NCBI GenBank assembly: GCA_934101595.1
Contig: CAKORR010000002.1
Coordinates: 185,195 to 249,194, forward strand
Direction: 5' to 3'
Origin: an uncultured Bacilli bacterium
Lineage (GTDB): Bacteria > Bacillota_I > Bacilli_A > RF39 > UBA660
Length of the DNA: 64,000 nt
This document shows, piece after piece, positions 8,792 to 17,477 of this stretch. Position 1 is the stretch's first letter. Every line of letters starts with the position of its first letter. Both the position numbers and the translations under genes were made by a program. A model generated the notes under the pieces. The model worked only from the letters and a program-made list of their open reading frames with translations. It did no database searches and was not told where the DNA came from.

Positions 8792-10901
8792 AGATAAAAT
8801 ATTAAATGCTTTAGAAAATGAAAAGGATGCAATATCATTAATTGAACTTAATGATAAGCTTGGTTTGACGACGCCTCTAGAATTAAAGGAACTTGAAAAT
8901 TGTTTAAATGAACTAAACAGTGAAAATATAGTTTATATTACAAAAAAAGATAAATATATTCTTTATAAAAATTGTCCGTTTTTTAAAATTGGTAAGTTAG
9001 CAGTTAATAAAAAAGGATTTGGCTTTGTTATTTTAGAAAAAGAAGATGACTTATATATTGATAAAGATAATTTAAATGGTGCTGTACATAATGACTATGT
9101 TTTAGCAGAAATCACTAAAAATGGTGTAAAAAAAGAGGGAAGAATTTTAAAAGTTTTAAATCGAGAACTTAATAATTTAGTTGGTGAAATTGTCATTAAA
9201 GATAATAAAAAAGAAGTTGTTTTAGACGACGAAAAGCTAAACTTAATATTAGTGCTTGATCAAGATAGTGCCAAAAACTGTGTAGAGGGCAGTAAAGTTT
9301 ATTTAAAAATAGTAAAGGAACTTGGTAAAAGGAAGTACTATGTTAAAGTTGCAAAATTAATAGGTCACAAAAATGATCCTGGTGTAGATATTTTAAGTAT
9401 AGCTTATAAATATAATATTGAGACTGAATTTTCATCTGATGTAATTAGTGAAATTGATAATATACCAAATGAAGTTAGTGAAGCGGATAAAAAAGGCCGT
9501 AGGGATTTAACAAGTGACGTAATATTCACCATTGATGGTGACGACACAAAAGATATAGACGATGCCATTAGTTTAGAACTAAAAGGTGATAATTATGTTT
9601 TAGGAGTTCATATTGCAGACGTAAGTTATTATTGTAAACCAAATACAGCCCTTGGTGATGCCGCTTATTTACGAGGTACTAGCTCATATTTAGCTGATAC
9701 TGTAATACCAATGTTGCCTCACAAATTGTCAAATGGAATATGCTCTTTAAATGAAGGCGTTGAACGTTTAACTATTAGTTGTGTTATGGAAATAAATCCA
9801 TCTGGAAAAGTAATTGATTATGAAATATTTCCAAGCGTAATTAAAAGCCGTAAAAAGATGACCTATAAAAAGGTTAATGATATTTTAATGCGAGATATTG
9901 TTGATGAAGAATATTTGCCATACAAAGATATATTAAAAGAGATGAATAATCTTGCTAAAATAATTCGTAAAAGAAAAATAGCAAGAGGATATATTGATTT
10001 TGATTTGGACGAGGCGAAGGTCGTACAAGACGAGAATGGAAAAGCTATTGATATTGTCAAAAGAACTAGAGAAGATGGCGAGTGTTTAATCGAAGATTTC
10101 ATGATTTCTGCTAATGAAACTGTGGCAGAGCATATTTCCAATATGGATCTACCATTTATATACAGGGTTCACGCTTTACCAAATAGTGAAAAAATAGATG
10201 ATTTTGCTAAATTAGTTAATATCTTTGGCTATAAATTAGATACAAGTACGGTTTCATTAACACCTAAAGGAATGCAAAATATTTTATCAAGCCTAGAAGA
10301 TAAACCTGAATATAAAATACTTTCAAGTATGTTATTAAGAAGCATGAAAAAAGCTGAATATAGTAAGGATAATATTGGCCATTTTGGGCTTGCTAGTAAA
10401 AATTATACTCACTTTACCAGTCCAATAAGAAGATTTCCTGATTTAACCGTTCATAGATTATTAAGAACTTATTTGTTTAATCATGATTTGTCAATTGAAA
10501 CTATTAAGTATTATGATAATGCCTTAGTTGATATAGCAGAGCATTCTAGCGAAAGAGAAGTTGCAAGTGTCAATGCTGAAAGAGATGTCATGGATATGAA
10601 ATCGGCAGAATATATGGAAAGCCATATTGGTGAAATTTATGATGGTATAATTACTTCCGTTACAAGCTTTGGATTTTTTGTTGAATTGGACAATTTAATC
10701 GAAGGACTTGTTCATGTTAATTCGCTACATGGTGATTATTACGTTTACGTAGAGGATCTACTGGCTATGATAGGAAAGAACACGAAAAAAATGTATCAAA
10801 TTGGAAATAAAGTAAAAGTTAAAGTTGTTGCGGCTTCGAAGGCAACTGCTATGATAGACTTTGAAATAGTAGAGGAAAAAAATAATGGAGACAGTAAATA
10901 G
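8778..10901 (+). CDS. rnr: Ribonuclease R (RNase II/R family exoribonuclease)
   Basis: A 3'-5' exoribonuclease of about 707 aa, somewhat shorter than the Bacillus enzyme. From N to C it has a winged-helix-like region (1-60), cold-shock-type OB folds (about 65-200), the RNB catalytic domain with the metal-binding DGDDTKDIDDA segment (about 253-263), and a C-terminal S1 domain (about 610-700) ending in a charged tail. The ATG at 8778 is favoured because AGGTGG ends 8 nt before it; a GTG at 8766 overlaps that RBS. smpB overlaps its 3' end by 17 bp, the usual rnr-smpB arrangement for tmRNA quality control. Confidence 0.95.
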   Translation: MLENKDKILNALENEKDAISLIELNDKLGLTTPLELKELENCLNELNSENIVYITKKDKYILYKNCPFFKIGKLAVNKKGFGFVILEKEDDLYIDKDNLNGAVHNDYVLAEITKNGVKKEGRILKVLNRELNNLVGEIVIKDNKKEVVLDDEKLNLILVLDQDSAKNCVEGSKVYLKIVKELGKRKYYVKVAKLIGHKNDPGVDILSIAYKYNIETEFSSDVISEIDNIPNEVSEADKKGRRDLTSDVIFTIDGDDTKDIDDAISLELKGDNYVLGVHIADVSYYCKPNTALGDAAYLRGTSSYLADTVIPMLPHKLSNGICSLNEGVERLTISCVMEINPSGKVIDYEIFPSVIKSRKKMTYKKVNDILMRDIVDEEYLPYKDILKEMNNLAKIIRKRKIARGYIDFDLDEAKVVQDENGKAIDIVKRTREDGECLIEDFMISANETVAEHISNMDLPFIYRVHALPNSEKIDDFAKLVNIFGYKLDTSTVSLTPKGMQNILSSLEDKPEYKILSSMLLRSMKKAEYSKDNIGHFGLASKNYTHFTSPIRRFPDLTVHRLLRTYLFNHDLSIETIKYYDNALVDIAEHSSEREVASVNAERDVMDMKSAEYMESHIGEIYDGIITSVTSFGFFVELDNLIEGLVHVNSLHGDYYVYVEDLLAMIGKNTKKMYQIGNKVKVKVVAASKATAMIDFEIVEEKNNGDSK

Positions 10902-11310
10902 AAAAGCATATTATGATTATTATATATTAAAAGAAATCGAAAGCGGAATTGAACTTAAAGGTACAGAAGTTAAATCCATAAAAAAAGGCTCAGTAGATTT
11001 AAAAGACACTTTTGTAACAATTAAAAACAATGAAGCTTATATTATAAATATGTACGTAGCAAAATATAATGAAGGAAATATTTTCAATCACGATGAACGA
11101 AGAACTCGTAAACTTTTGCTACATAAAAGTGAAATAAAAAAACTAAAGGAAGAATGTTTGATCGAAGGTAATACGCTTGTTCCTTTAAAATTATATTTCA
11201 AAAATGGCAAAGTAAAGATTTTAATTGCCGTTTGTAAAGGTAAAAAACTTTATGATAAGAGAGAGGCACTCAAGAAAAAAGATTTAGAAAGAGAAAAAAG
11301 ATTATATTAA
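10885..11310 (+). CDS. smpB: SsrA-binding protein SmpB
   Basis: SmpB (141 aa) binds tmRNA and is needed for trans-translation of stalled ribosomes. Family features are the YYILKEIESGIELKGTEVKSI segment, the N-H-D-E-R-R-T-R-K-L-L-L-H motif and a basic C-terminal tail (KGKKLYDKRE...EREKRLY) that becomes helical in the decoding centre. It overlaps rnr by 17 bp and is co-transcribed with it. No tmRNA gene was recognised nearby. Confidence 0.96.
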   Translation: METVNRKAYYDYYILKEIESGIELKGTEVKSIKKGSVDLKDTFVTIKNNEAYIINMYVAKYNEGNIFNHDERRTRKLLLHKSEIKKLKEECLIEGNTLVPLKLYFKNGKVKILIAVCKGKKLYDKREALKKKDLEREKRLY

Positions 11311-11340
11311 TTGCGAATTAAAAACTATTCGTGATATAAT
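11311..11340 (+). promoter_or_regulatory. Sigma-A-type promoter of the DUF3048 gene
   Basis: TTGCGA (11311-11316), an 18-bp spacer and a perfect TATAAT (11335-11340) immediately follow the smpB stop and lead into GGAGAGG and the ATG at 11359. Confidence 0.65.
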
Positions 11341-11358
11341 TTTTTATGGAGAGGTATT

Positions 11359-12423
11359 ATGACAAATAAAAAGAAACATATTAAGAAGAAAAACTTAATT
11401 ATAATTATTGCTTCAGCAATAATATTGATTGCTGGTGTAATTGCTGGAGTGATGATTTTAAACAAAAAGGATACACCAGCGTCATCCAAAAAAGATAAAT
11501 CAAAAATTGACAAAAAAGAAGACCCTATTAAAAACTTAAAAATAGTTGATGTTTCATCGACTAGTAGACCATTTGCTGTTATGATTAATAATATTAATGT
11601 AGCTAGGCCTTTACAAAGCGGATTACAAGACGCTTATATAGTTTATGAAATTATCGTTGAAGGTGGAATTACCCGATACATGGCTTTATTTTTAGATCAA
11701 AATACAGCACGTATTGGTTCGGTAAGAAGTGCAAGACATTATTATTTAGACTACGCAATGGAAAATGATGCTATATATGTCCATCATGGTCAATCTGATC
11801 AGGCTTATGATGACTTCCAAAGATTAGCACTGGATAGAATTGTTGTTGATAATAATAAAACCGGATGGAGAGATAAGTCCTTAAAGGTCAGTAGTGAACA
11901 TACTTTGTTTACAAGCATTGATAAATTAAAAAATGGAATTGGCAAAAAAAGAACTGTAAGAAATAAAAAATTATTATTGAATTATAGTCCTGATAGTTTG
12001 AATTTGAAAGACTTTGAAAATAGTAAACAAGCAAATAATGTATCTATTAGATATTCTAATAATACAACTACCTCATATGTATATGATGAGAATAATAAAG
12101 TATACAAAAGATTTGTAAATAATAAAGAGCATAAAGACTATGTTACAAAAGAACAATATACAGTAAAAAATATAATTACATATCAAGTTCATAATTATAA
12201 TTTGAACGATGGTTCAGGTAAGGGAAGACAAGGCCTTGATAATATAGGCAGTGGAACAGGTTATTTCATATCTGAAGGCGTTGCAGTTCCAATAACCTGG
12301 GAAAAAACTAGTCGTGATCAACAAACAGTATATAAATACGAAAATGGTAAAGAATTAGTTGTTAATGATGGAAATACGTTTATTCAAATTCAACCAAAAG
12401 GAGAAGCACTTACTATATCATAA
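11359..12423 (+). CDS. DUF3048 (YerB-like) membrane-anchored protein
   Basis: A 354-aa protein with a lysine-rich cytoplasmic start, one transmembrane anchor (about 13-33) and an extracellular DUF3048 domain. Family hallmarks are RPFAVMINN, the segment G-L-Q-D-A-Y-I-V-Y-E-I-I-V-E-G-G-I-T-R, and I-G-S-V-R-S-A-R-H-Y. B. subtilis YerB is a lipoprotein, but here there is no lipobox cysteine, so it is a transmembrane-anchored form. The molecular function of the family is unknown. It has its own promoter at 11311-11340 and is followed after 39 bp by a small membrane protein gene. Confidence 0.85.
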   Translation: MTNKKKHIKKKNLIIIIASAIILIAGVIAGVMILNKKDTPASSKKDKSKIDKKEDPIKNLKIVDVSSTSRPFAVMINNINVARPLQSGLQDAYIVYEIIVEGGITRYMALFLDQNTARIGSVRSARHYYLDYAMENDAIYVHHGQSDQAYDDFQRLALDRIVVDNNKTGWRDKSLKVSSEHTLFTSIDKLKNGIGKKRTVRNKKLLLNYSPDSLNLKDFENSKQANNVSIRYSNNTTTSYVYDENNKVYKRFVNNKEHKDYVTKEQYTVKNIITYQVHNYNLNDGSGKGRQGLDNIGSGTGYFISEGVAVPITWEKTSRDQQTVYKYENGKELVVNDGNTFIQIQPKGEALTIS

Positions 12424-12462
12424 ACTTTCTTTAAGAGAATATAATTTACAAGGAGGATTATT

Positions 12463-12711
12463 ATGCAAGCAATTATCACGTTTTTAGCAAATAATTATAT
12501 ATGGTTTTTAATAATTACTTTAATTTTAATTTTTGCTCTCATTGGATATTTGGTAGATACAAAGCAGGATGAGCGTTTTACTAAGAGTGTGGCTCTAGAT
12601 CCAGAACTGAGTAGCAAAATGGAAGCAGCTAAAGCTGCAAATATTACTCTTAATGATATGGTTACTGACACAAACAAAAAGCAAGAAAATAAAGAAAGCA
12701 AAAATCCCTAA
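12463..12711 (+). CDS. Small single-pass membrane protein
   Basis: An 82-aa protein with one N-terminal transmembrane helix (about 11-31) and a charged soluble tail rich in Asp, Lys and Asn. AAGGAGG lies at good distance from the ATG, and a terminator overlaps its 3' end, so it is a real gene. I do not recognise the family. It is probably co-transcribed with the DUF3048 gene. Confidence 0.7.
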   Translation: MQAIITFLANNYIWFLIITLILIFALIGYLVDTKQDERFTKSVALDPELSSKMEAAKAANITLNDMVTDTNKKQENKESKNP

Positions 12712-12724
12712 AACGGATTTTTTT
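12701..12724 (+). terminator. Terminator overlapping the small membrane protein stop
   Basis: AAAATCC pairs with GGATTTT around a short loop and leads into a T-run. Confidence 0.8.
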
Positions 12725-12833
12725 GCTTTAAATAAGCCTATATATATGTTTAACTCATAAACCTTTATTTTTTAGACCTAGTAATATTCAAAAAAATTTG
12801 CTATAATGAAAAAGCTAGAAAAGAGGAATAAAG

Positions 12834-13661
12834 ATGTCATTAAATGATGTATGGACTATATTTACTAAAATTCTTGATATATTAATTGTTTGGTTAGCAT
12901 TTTACTATATTTTAAAAAATGTTCGTAACAATATAAAGATGGTTTTAATTGTAAAGGGAGTAGTATTAGTACTAGTTGTTAAGTTTTTAAGCAACTTGCT
13001 TAATTTATATACAGTGGGTCTATTAATTGAGTATATTTTACAATGGGGGCCTCTTGCTATTATAGTTATTTTTCAACCAGAGATTCGCGGAGTATTGGAA
13101 TCTATTGGACGTACCCAATTATTAGGAAGACACAAAGTGCTAACTGTATCTGAAAGAGAAAAGATAGTATTTGAAATAATGAGAGCTATCGAATACTTAA
13201 AAAGAAATCGTATAGGAGCCCTAATCGTTATTGAACGTGAAATATCTCTCCAACAATATATAGAGCCAGCTACAAAAATATATGCTGATTTATCATATGA
13301 TTTGTTGGAAACATTATTTTTCCCAAATGGTCCAATGCATGATGGTGGCGTAATTATTCAAGGTGATAGGATAACCTGTGCAGGGGCAGTATTTAAAACT
13401 AGTATGGATACAAATATTAACAAAAGATTAGGTACAAGGCATAGAGCGGCTTTGGGAATAGCTGAAGAAACAGATGCTATTGCTTTAGTAGTATCTGAGG
13501 AAAATGGCCGAATAAGTATAGCACTTGATAGTGAACTTCATTATAATTTAACAATTGATGAATTTAGACTAATGTTAATTGAGGCTTTAAATCCAAAGGC
13601 TGAAGTATTTTATGATGCTGATGAAACCGACGATGAATTAGAAAGTGGTGAAGACAAATAA
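12834..13661 (+). CDS. cdaA: Diadenylate cyclase CdaA
   Basis: CdaA makes cyclic di-AMP from two ATP at the membrane and so controls potassium and osmolyte balance. It is 275 aa with three N-terminal transmembrane helices (about 13-82) and a DAC domain. The catalytic motif is H-D-G-G-V (D170-G171-G172), where DGA is usual; the second motif R202-H-R204 is intact (GTRHRAALG). A TATAAT box lies at 12802-12807 and AGAGG before the ATG. The stop shares one base with the cdaR ATG. The Ala-to-Gly change is conservative and activity is still expected. Confidence 0.93.
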   Translation: MSLNDVWTIFTKILDILIVWLAFYYILKNVRNNIKMVLIVKGVVLVLVVKFLSNLLNLYTVGLLIEYILQWGPLAIIVIFQPEIRGVLESIGRTQLLGRHKVLTVSEREKIVFEIMRAIEYLKRNRIGALIVIEREISLQQYIEPATKIYADLSYDLLETLFFPNGPMHDGGVIIQGDRITCAGAVFKTSMDTNINKRLGTRHRAALGIAEETDAIALVVSEENGRISIALDSELHYNLTIDEFRLMLIEALNPKAEVFYDADETDDELESGEDK

Positions 13662-15028
13662 TGCAAAAAGTAATTAACTTCTTTGGCAATCTATTTAAAG
13701 GAATCTATCGCTTTTTTGATAAATATATTGTTACGCCAATAAGTAAATTAATTTTTAGAATTATAAATAATTTCAATAAAAAAACAGGTGGCTTGGATAA
13801 AGTTCTAAATCGTCCTAACATTTTATTTTATGCATCTTTGGGATTAGCCGTTATAGTATTTTTTCTTACCGATTCAAAAGTTATTTCGTTAGTTGAGAAT
13901 GAAGCAGAGGTAATAACCAATGTTCCTTTAACAGTTAGGTATGATGAAGAATCATATGTAGTTGAAGGAATTCCCGAACAAGTTGATTTGATTCTGACTG
14001 GAAGAAAAAGTGATATTTATTTAGCAAAGCAATTAGGAGAACATGAAGTAATATTGGATTTGACTGATTATGAAGCTAGCTCATCTTCATACAAAGTTTA
14101 TTTAACTTATACTAAGTCAGTTGAATCATTGACTTATAAGTTAGATCCTTCGTATGTAACTGTAACAATTAAGGATCGTCAAAGCGACTTATTTGATGTT
14201 TCTTATGATTTAATAAATAATAATAAATTAAATAAAAAATTAAGTGTTAGTGATGTTACATTATCTAAAACTGAGGTTGTTGTTAAGGGTAGTGAAGAGA
14301 CACTAAATAAGATAGCTTCTGTAAAAGCATTAATAGATTTAGGAAATGATACTTTAAAGGAAGCTGGAACATTTAATGTAGATAATATTCCGGTTGTGGC
14401 TTATGATGAAAATGGTAAGCTTGTTAATAATATTACAATAGTGCCTGAAAATTTATCTGCAAAAGTTGTTTTAGATTCTTATTCAGAAAATGTTGCGTTA
14501 TCTGTTTTAACAACAGGTAATTTAGTTACAGGAAAAGCTATAGCTTCAATTCTTGTTAATAATAGTCCATCATTCTCAATTGATATTTATGGTGATAAAG
14601 ATAAAATTGCTGATATTAAATCAGTTCCTGTAACCATAAATGTTGAGGGTCAAGGAAATAATGGCACGAAAACATACAAAGCCAGCATATCTAAGCCAAA
14701 TGGTGTAAGACATATGAGTGCATCAAATGCTACTATTACGGTTACTTTTGGTGAAGAAAAGCAAAAAACAATTGAAATTACAGATATAAAATACCGTAAC
14801 TTGGGTGATGGTTATTCTCCTGTTGCTAACAGCACTAAAATAAGTGTTCAAGTAAAAGGCGTTCAGTCAGTCATTGATGCAATAAATCCTGATAATATTA
14901 CAGCTTATGTTGACTTGACCGGACTTGGAGCTGGAGATTATGAGCTTGATGTTAAATTTGATAATAATGATCCAAAGATTACATTAATTTCTTTAAATAA
15001 AGTTAATATTAAAATATCAAAAAATTAA
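13661..15028 (+). CDS. cdaR: CdaR (YbbR-domain regulator of CdaA)
   Basis: A 455-aa protein with a short amphipathic cytoplasmic N-terminus, one transmembrane helix (about 52-68) and an extracellular chain of about four YbbR repeats of roughly 85 residues. Repeats show the typical beta-rich ends such as V-T-V-T-I-K-D and I-V-P-E-N-L-S-A-K-V. In Firmicutes CdaR binds and modulates CdaA. The start codon overlaps the cdaA stop by one base, so translation is coupled. glmM, the usual third gene of this cluster, does not follow; a convergent unknown gene does. Confidence 0.9.
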   Translation: MQKVINFFGNLFKGIYRFFDKYIVTPISKLIFRIINNFNKKTGGLDKVLNRPNILFYASLGLAVIVFFLTDSKVISLVENEAEVITNVPLTVRYDEESYVVEGIPEQVDLILTGRKSDIYLAKQLGEHEVILDLTDYEASSSSYKVYLTYTKSVESLTYKLDPSYVTVTIKDRQSDLFDVSYDLINNNKLNKKLSVSDVTLSKTEVVVKGSEETLNKIASVKALIDLGNDTLKEAGTFNVDNIPVVAYDENGKLVNNITIVPENLSAKVVLDSYSENVALSVLTTGNLVTGKAIASILVNNSPSFSIDIYGDKDKIADIKSVPVTINVEGQGNNGTKTYKASISKPNGVRHMSASNATITVTFGEEKQKTIEITDIKYRNLGDGYSPVANSTKISVQVKGVQSVIDAINPDNITAYVDLTGLGAGDYELDVKFDNNDPKITLISLNKVNIKISKN

Positions 15029-15053
15029 GGCTAAATATTAGCCTTAATTTTAT
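15022..15053. terminator. Bidirectional terminator after cdaR
   Basis: A 13-bp inverted repeat (AAATTAAGGCTAA and complement) with a 3-nt loop and T-runs on both sides separates convergent genes. Confidence 0.9.
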
Positions 15054-16105
15054 TTTGTTAATAATACTTGTAATACCACCACTACTGATGTAAAAAATGC
15101 AACAATAGCGTAAATCATATATGTTTTAGAAAAGCCTTCGGAAACGTTAGGATTTTTTAATACTCTTTTAAGCACTGCATCTTTGCTTGGGCTTTGATTT
15201 TTTAACTTGTTTTCCTTTTGAGCAATGCTATTATTAATAGCTTCATCTCTTTCATAACTGTCAGCTAATTTTTCTTCGTTATTTAGTGAAACCAAATTAG
15301 TATTCAATTTATCAATATAGTTTGTATCAAAGTTAGAAAGATTTACATACGTGTTATTCTTTGTTTTTAACTTTAAATCTGAGCGATAGCCGAACGAAAC
15401 ATCACTTTGTTTCTTTTCTTTTTCTTCAAGTTCACTTTGGCGAACAGCTTCTTCTATAACTGGTTCTATTAAATATGTCTTTAACTCTTCACTCATATCA
15501 AATGATGAAAATGCATACTCTTGAAGTCTTTCATCTTTCGCTCCCTCTAATTTTATCTGACAATAAGGATTTGAACTGATAGGAGTTTTTACATTAAATG
15601 ATACCGCAATACTTCTTTTATCATCTTCTTTTTTTATAGAACGCATTAATTCAATCAGATAATCTTTAAAATTCTTGATTTTTATTACTTCTTCACTTGT
15701 TACAGTTTTTTCTTCGCCTTCTTTTTGCCTATCGTTCAAATAGCCTAGTGCGGAAGATTTTAATTGCTCTTGGGCCTCTAATGATAAATCCTTATAATAG
15801 ATCTCGATATAGTTTTTAATATCCTCTTCGGAACCCAATTCATTATTATTAATTAGATTTTTTAAAGTTTCTAAGTGACTCATTATTATGTCTTGTTCTT
15901 TAGTCTTTTCAGCCTTTTTTAACATTTCCATGGCCTTTTTCATTTCTTCTTTAGTACACATGCGTTCTGTTTTTCCATCTGGTATAATTGTTACATAATA
16001 AAGATCATTACTCTTTTTGATGCGAAATAAATTTTTCTCATCATCATATATTTCACTTACTATTGCTCCGTCAGTCATGTTCATACTTTTTGATACTTCA
16101 CTCAT
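15050..16105 (-). CDS. Unknown tail-anchored protein
   Basis: A 351-aa hydrophilic protein with a single hydrophobic helix at the extreme C-terminus (about residues 328-348), so a tail-anchored topology with a cytoplasmic body is expected. The body is rich in Lys and Glu and likely helical, with coiled-coil-like stretches around residues 50-110 and 270-310. I do not recognise a family. The start at 16105 is chosen because AGAGGG lies 6 nt upstream; the ATG at 16111 would abut the RBS. It is divergent from the pheST operon. Confidence 0.65.
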   Translation of the reverse strand: MSEVSKSMNMTDGAIVSEIYDDEKNLFRIKKSNDLYYVTIIPDGKTERMCTKEEMKKAMEMLKKAEKTKEQDIIMSHLETLKNLINNNELGSEEDIKNYIEIYYKDLSLEAQEQLKSSALGYLNDRQKEGEEKTVTSEEVIKIKNFKDYLIELMRSIKKEDDKRSIAVSFNVKTPISSNPYCQIKLEGAKDERLQEYAFSSFDMSEELKTYLIEPVIEEAVRQSELEEKEKKQSDVSFGYRSDLKLKTKNNTYVNLSNFDTNYIDKLNTNLVSLNNEEKLADSYERDEAINNSIAQKENKLKNQSPSKDAVLKRVLKNPNVSEGFSKTYMIYAIVAFFTSVVVVLQVLLTK

Positions 16106-16169
16106 ATACATCCCTCTATAATAATAATTATACGATAAAGTAAGGAAAAATGAAACAATAAATCTTATA

Positions 16170-16199
16170 TTGACGAATATATAATATTGGTGTTAAACT
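16170..16199 (+). promoter_or_regulatory. Promoter of the T-box/pheST transcript
   Basis: TTGACG (16170-16175) and, after 18 bp, TAAACT (16194-16199) preceded by an extended TGT. A TATAAT at 16178-16183 is an alternative -10 without a clear -35. Confidence 0.5.
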
Positions 16200-16428
16200 A
16201 ATTAAAAGAAAAGCAGTGATTATATATATTAGTTTGGCATTTTCTAATTAAGAGACAAAATATATAGGTGAGATTATTTTGAGATAAAATGTTAAATGAA
16301 TTTCAATATATGAGCTTTTATAAGTATGTAGTGCTATAAACTATAAAGAGCTAGAATTCTAGAATATGGGTGGTACCGCGGATTAATTCGTCCCATACTT
16401 TGGAATTTTTTTATTTTTTAGGAGGATA
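16200..16428 (+). promoter_or_regulatory. T-box riboswitch controlling pheST
   Basis: A classic T-box leader fills the space before pheS. The conserved antiterminator core GGGTGGTACCGCGG lies at 16368-16381. The terminator stem pairs TATGGG (16365-16370) with CCCATA (16392-16397), extended by flanking partial complementarity, and a T-rich run follows from about 16406. A TTC triplet at 16302-16304, in a GAATTTC context, is the likely Phe specifier codon. Uncharged tRNA-Phe is expected to stabilise the antiterminator and switch on pheS and pheT. The 5' boundary is approximate. Confidence 0.92.
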
Positions 16429-16430
16429 TT

Positions 16431-17468
16431 ATGTTAGAAAAACTAGAAGAAATTAAAAAAAGAGGGCTAGAAAAGATAAATGCAGCTTCAAAAACTGATT
16501 TATTGGAGGAAGCTAGAAAAGATTTGCTCGGCAAAAAAAGCGAATTAACTGAGGTTTTAAAATTATTAAGTACTTTAGACAGCGAAACTAAAAAAAGTGT
16601 TGGAATGAAGGCTAATGAAATAAAGTTATCTTTCGAGAGTGCTATTAAAAATCAACAAGAAAATATTTTAGCAAATGCCAGTGTAAGTGATGAATTTATT
16701 GATATTACTTTACCTGGTAAAAGTGTAGGAGCTGGTCTTCTTCATCCAATAACACAAATGTGTTACGATTTGAATGATGCTTTTCTTTCATTAGGATTTG
16801 AAGTTTTTAGCGAAGATGATATTAGTAGTGAAAAGTATGCTTTTGATAATTTAAACTTTTCAAAGGATCATCCAGCTCGTCAATCTATGGATACCTATTG
16901 GATTAGTGGAACTGAAGATTTACAGGCTGAAAAAAGATTGTGTTTAAGGCCTCATTTAACTGGTGGCAGTGTAAGATACTTACTTAAACATGGTGCTCCA
17001 GCTAGATTTGTTTATCCAGGAAGAGTATATCGTAACGAGACTACGGACGCTAGACATGAAAGAGCATTCTTTCAATATGAGGCATTGATTGTTGATAAAG
17101 ATTTATCCTTCTCATCAGGAATTGTAATGATTCAAACAATTCTAAAAAAAGTGTTTGGTAGAGAAGTAAATGTTCGTATGCGTGAGGGCTTTTTCCCATT
17201 TACTGAGCCAGGATATGAAATAGATATGGAATGCCTAGTCTGTGGTGGAAAAGGATGTAAAGTATGTAATCAAAATGGCTGGATAGAAGTAATGCCAGGA
17301 GGAATAATTCATCCGAATGTATTAAGAAGTGCCAACTTGGATCCAGAAATTTGGACAGGATTTTATATAAATATTGGATTAGATAGACTCGTAATGATGC
17401 GTTATGGTGTTGATGATGTTAGATTATTCCATAGCGGTGATTTAAGATTCTTGAAACAATTTAAGTAG
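16431..17468 (+). CDS. pheS: Phenylalanyl-tRNA synthetase alpha subunit
   Basis: The catalytic alpha chain of the alpha2beta2 PheRS, 345 aa. It has an N-terminal coiled coil (about 1-90) for tRNA binding and a class II core. Motif 2 is visible around YPGRVYRNETTDARHERAFF and is followed by the Phe pocket FFPFTEPGYEIDM. A CxxCGGKGCKVC cluster follows, a zinc-ribbon-like insertion seen in many Firmicute PheS. Motif 3 is INIGLDRLVMMRYG. AGGAGG precedes the ATG, 9 bp separate it from pheT, and the T-box upstream controls both. Confidence 0.97.
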   Translation: MLEKLEEIKKRGLEKINAASKTDLLEEARKDLLGKKSELTEVLKLLSTLDSETKKSVGMKANEIKLSFESAIKNQQENILANASVSDEFIDITLPGKSVGAGLLHPITQMCYDLNDAFLSLGFEVFSEDDISSEKYAFDNLNFSKDHPARQSMDTYWISGTEDLQAEKRLCLRPHLTGGSVRYLLKHGAPARFVYPGRVYRNETTDARHERAFFQYEALIVDKDLSFSSGIVMIQTILKKVFGREVNVRMREGFFPFTEPGYEIDMECLVCGGKGCKVCNQNGWIEVMPGGIIHPNVLRSANLDPEIWTGFYINIGLDRLVMMRYGVDDVRLFHSGDLRFLKQFK

Positions 17469-17477
17469 GAGGGTAAA

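Noticed and set aside
11311..11358. Possible tmRNA gene next to smpB
   Set aside because: The interval is only 48 bp and holds a promoter; no tRNA-like end or tag frame is present.
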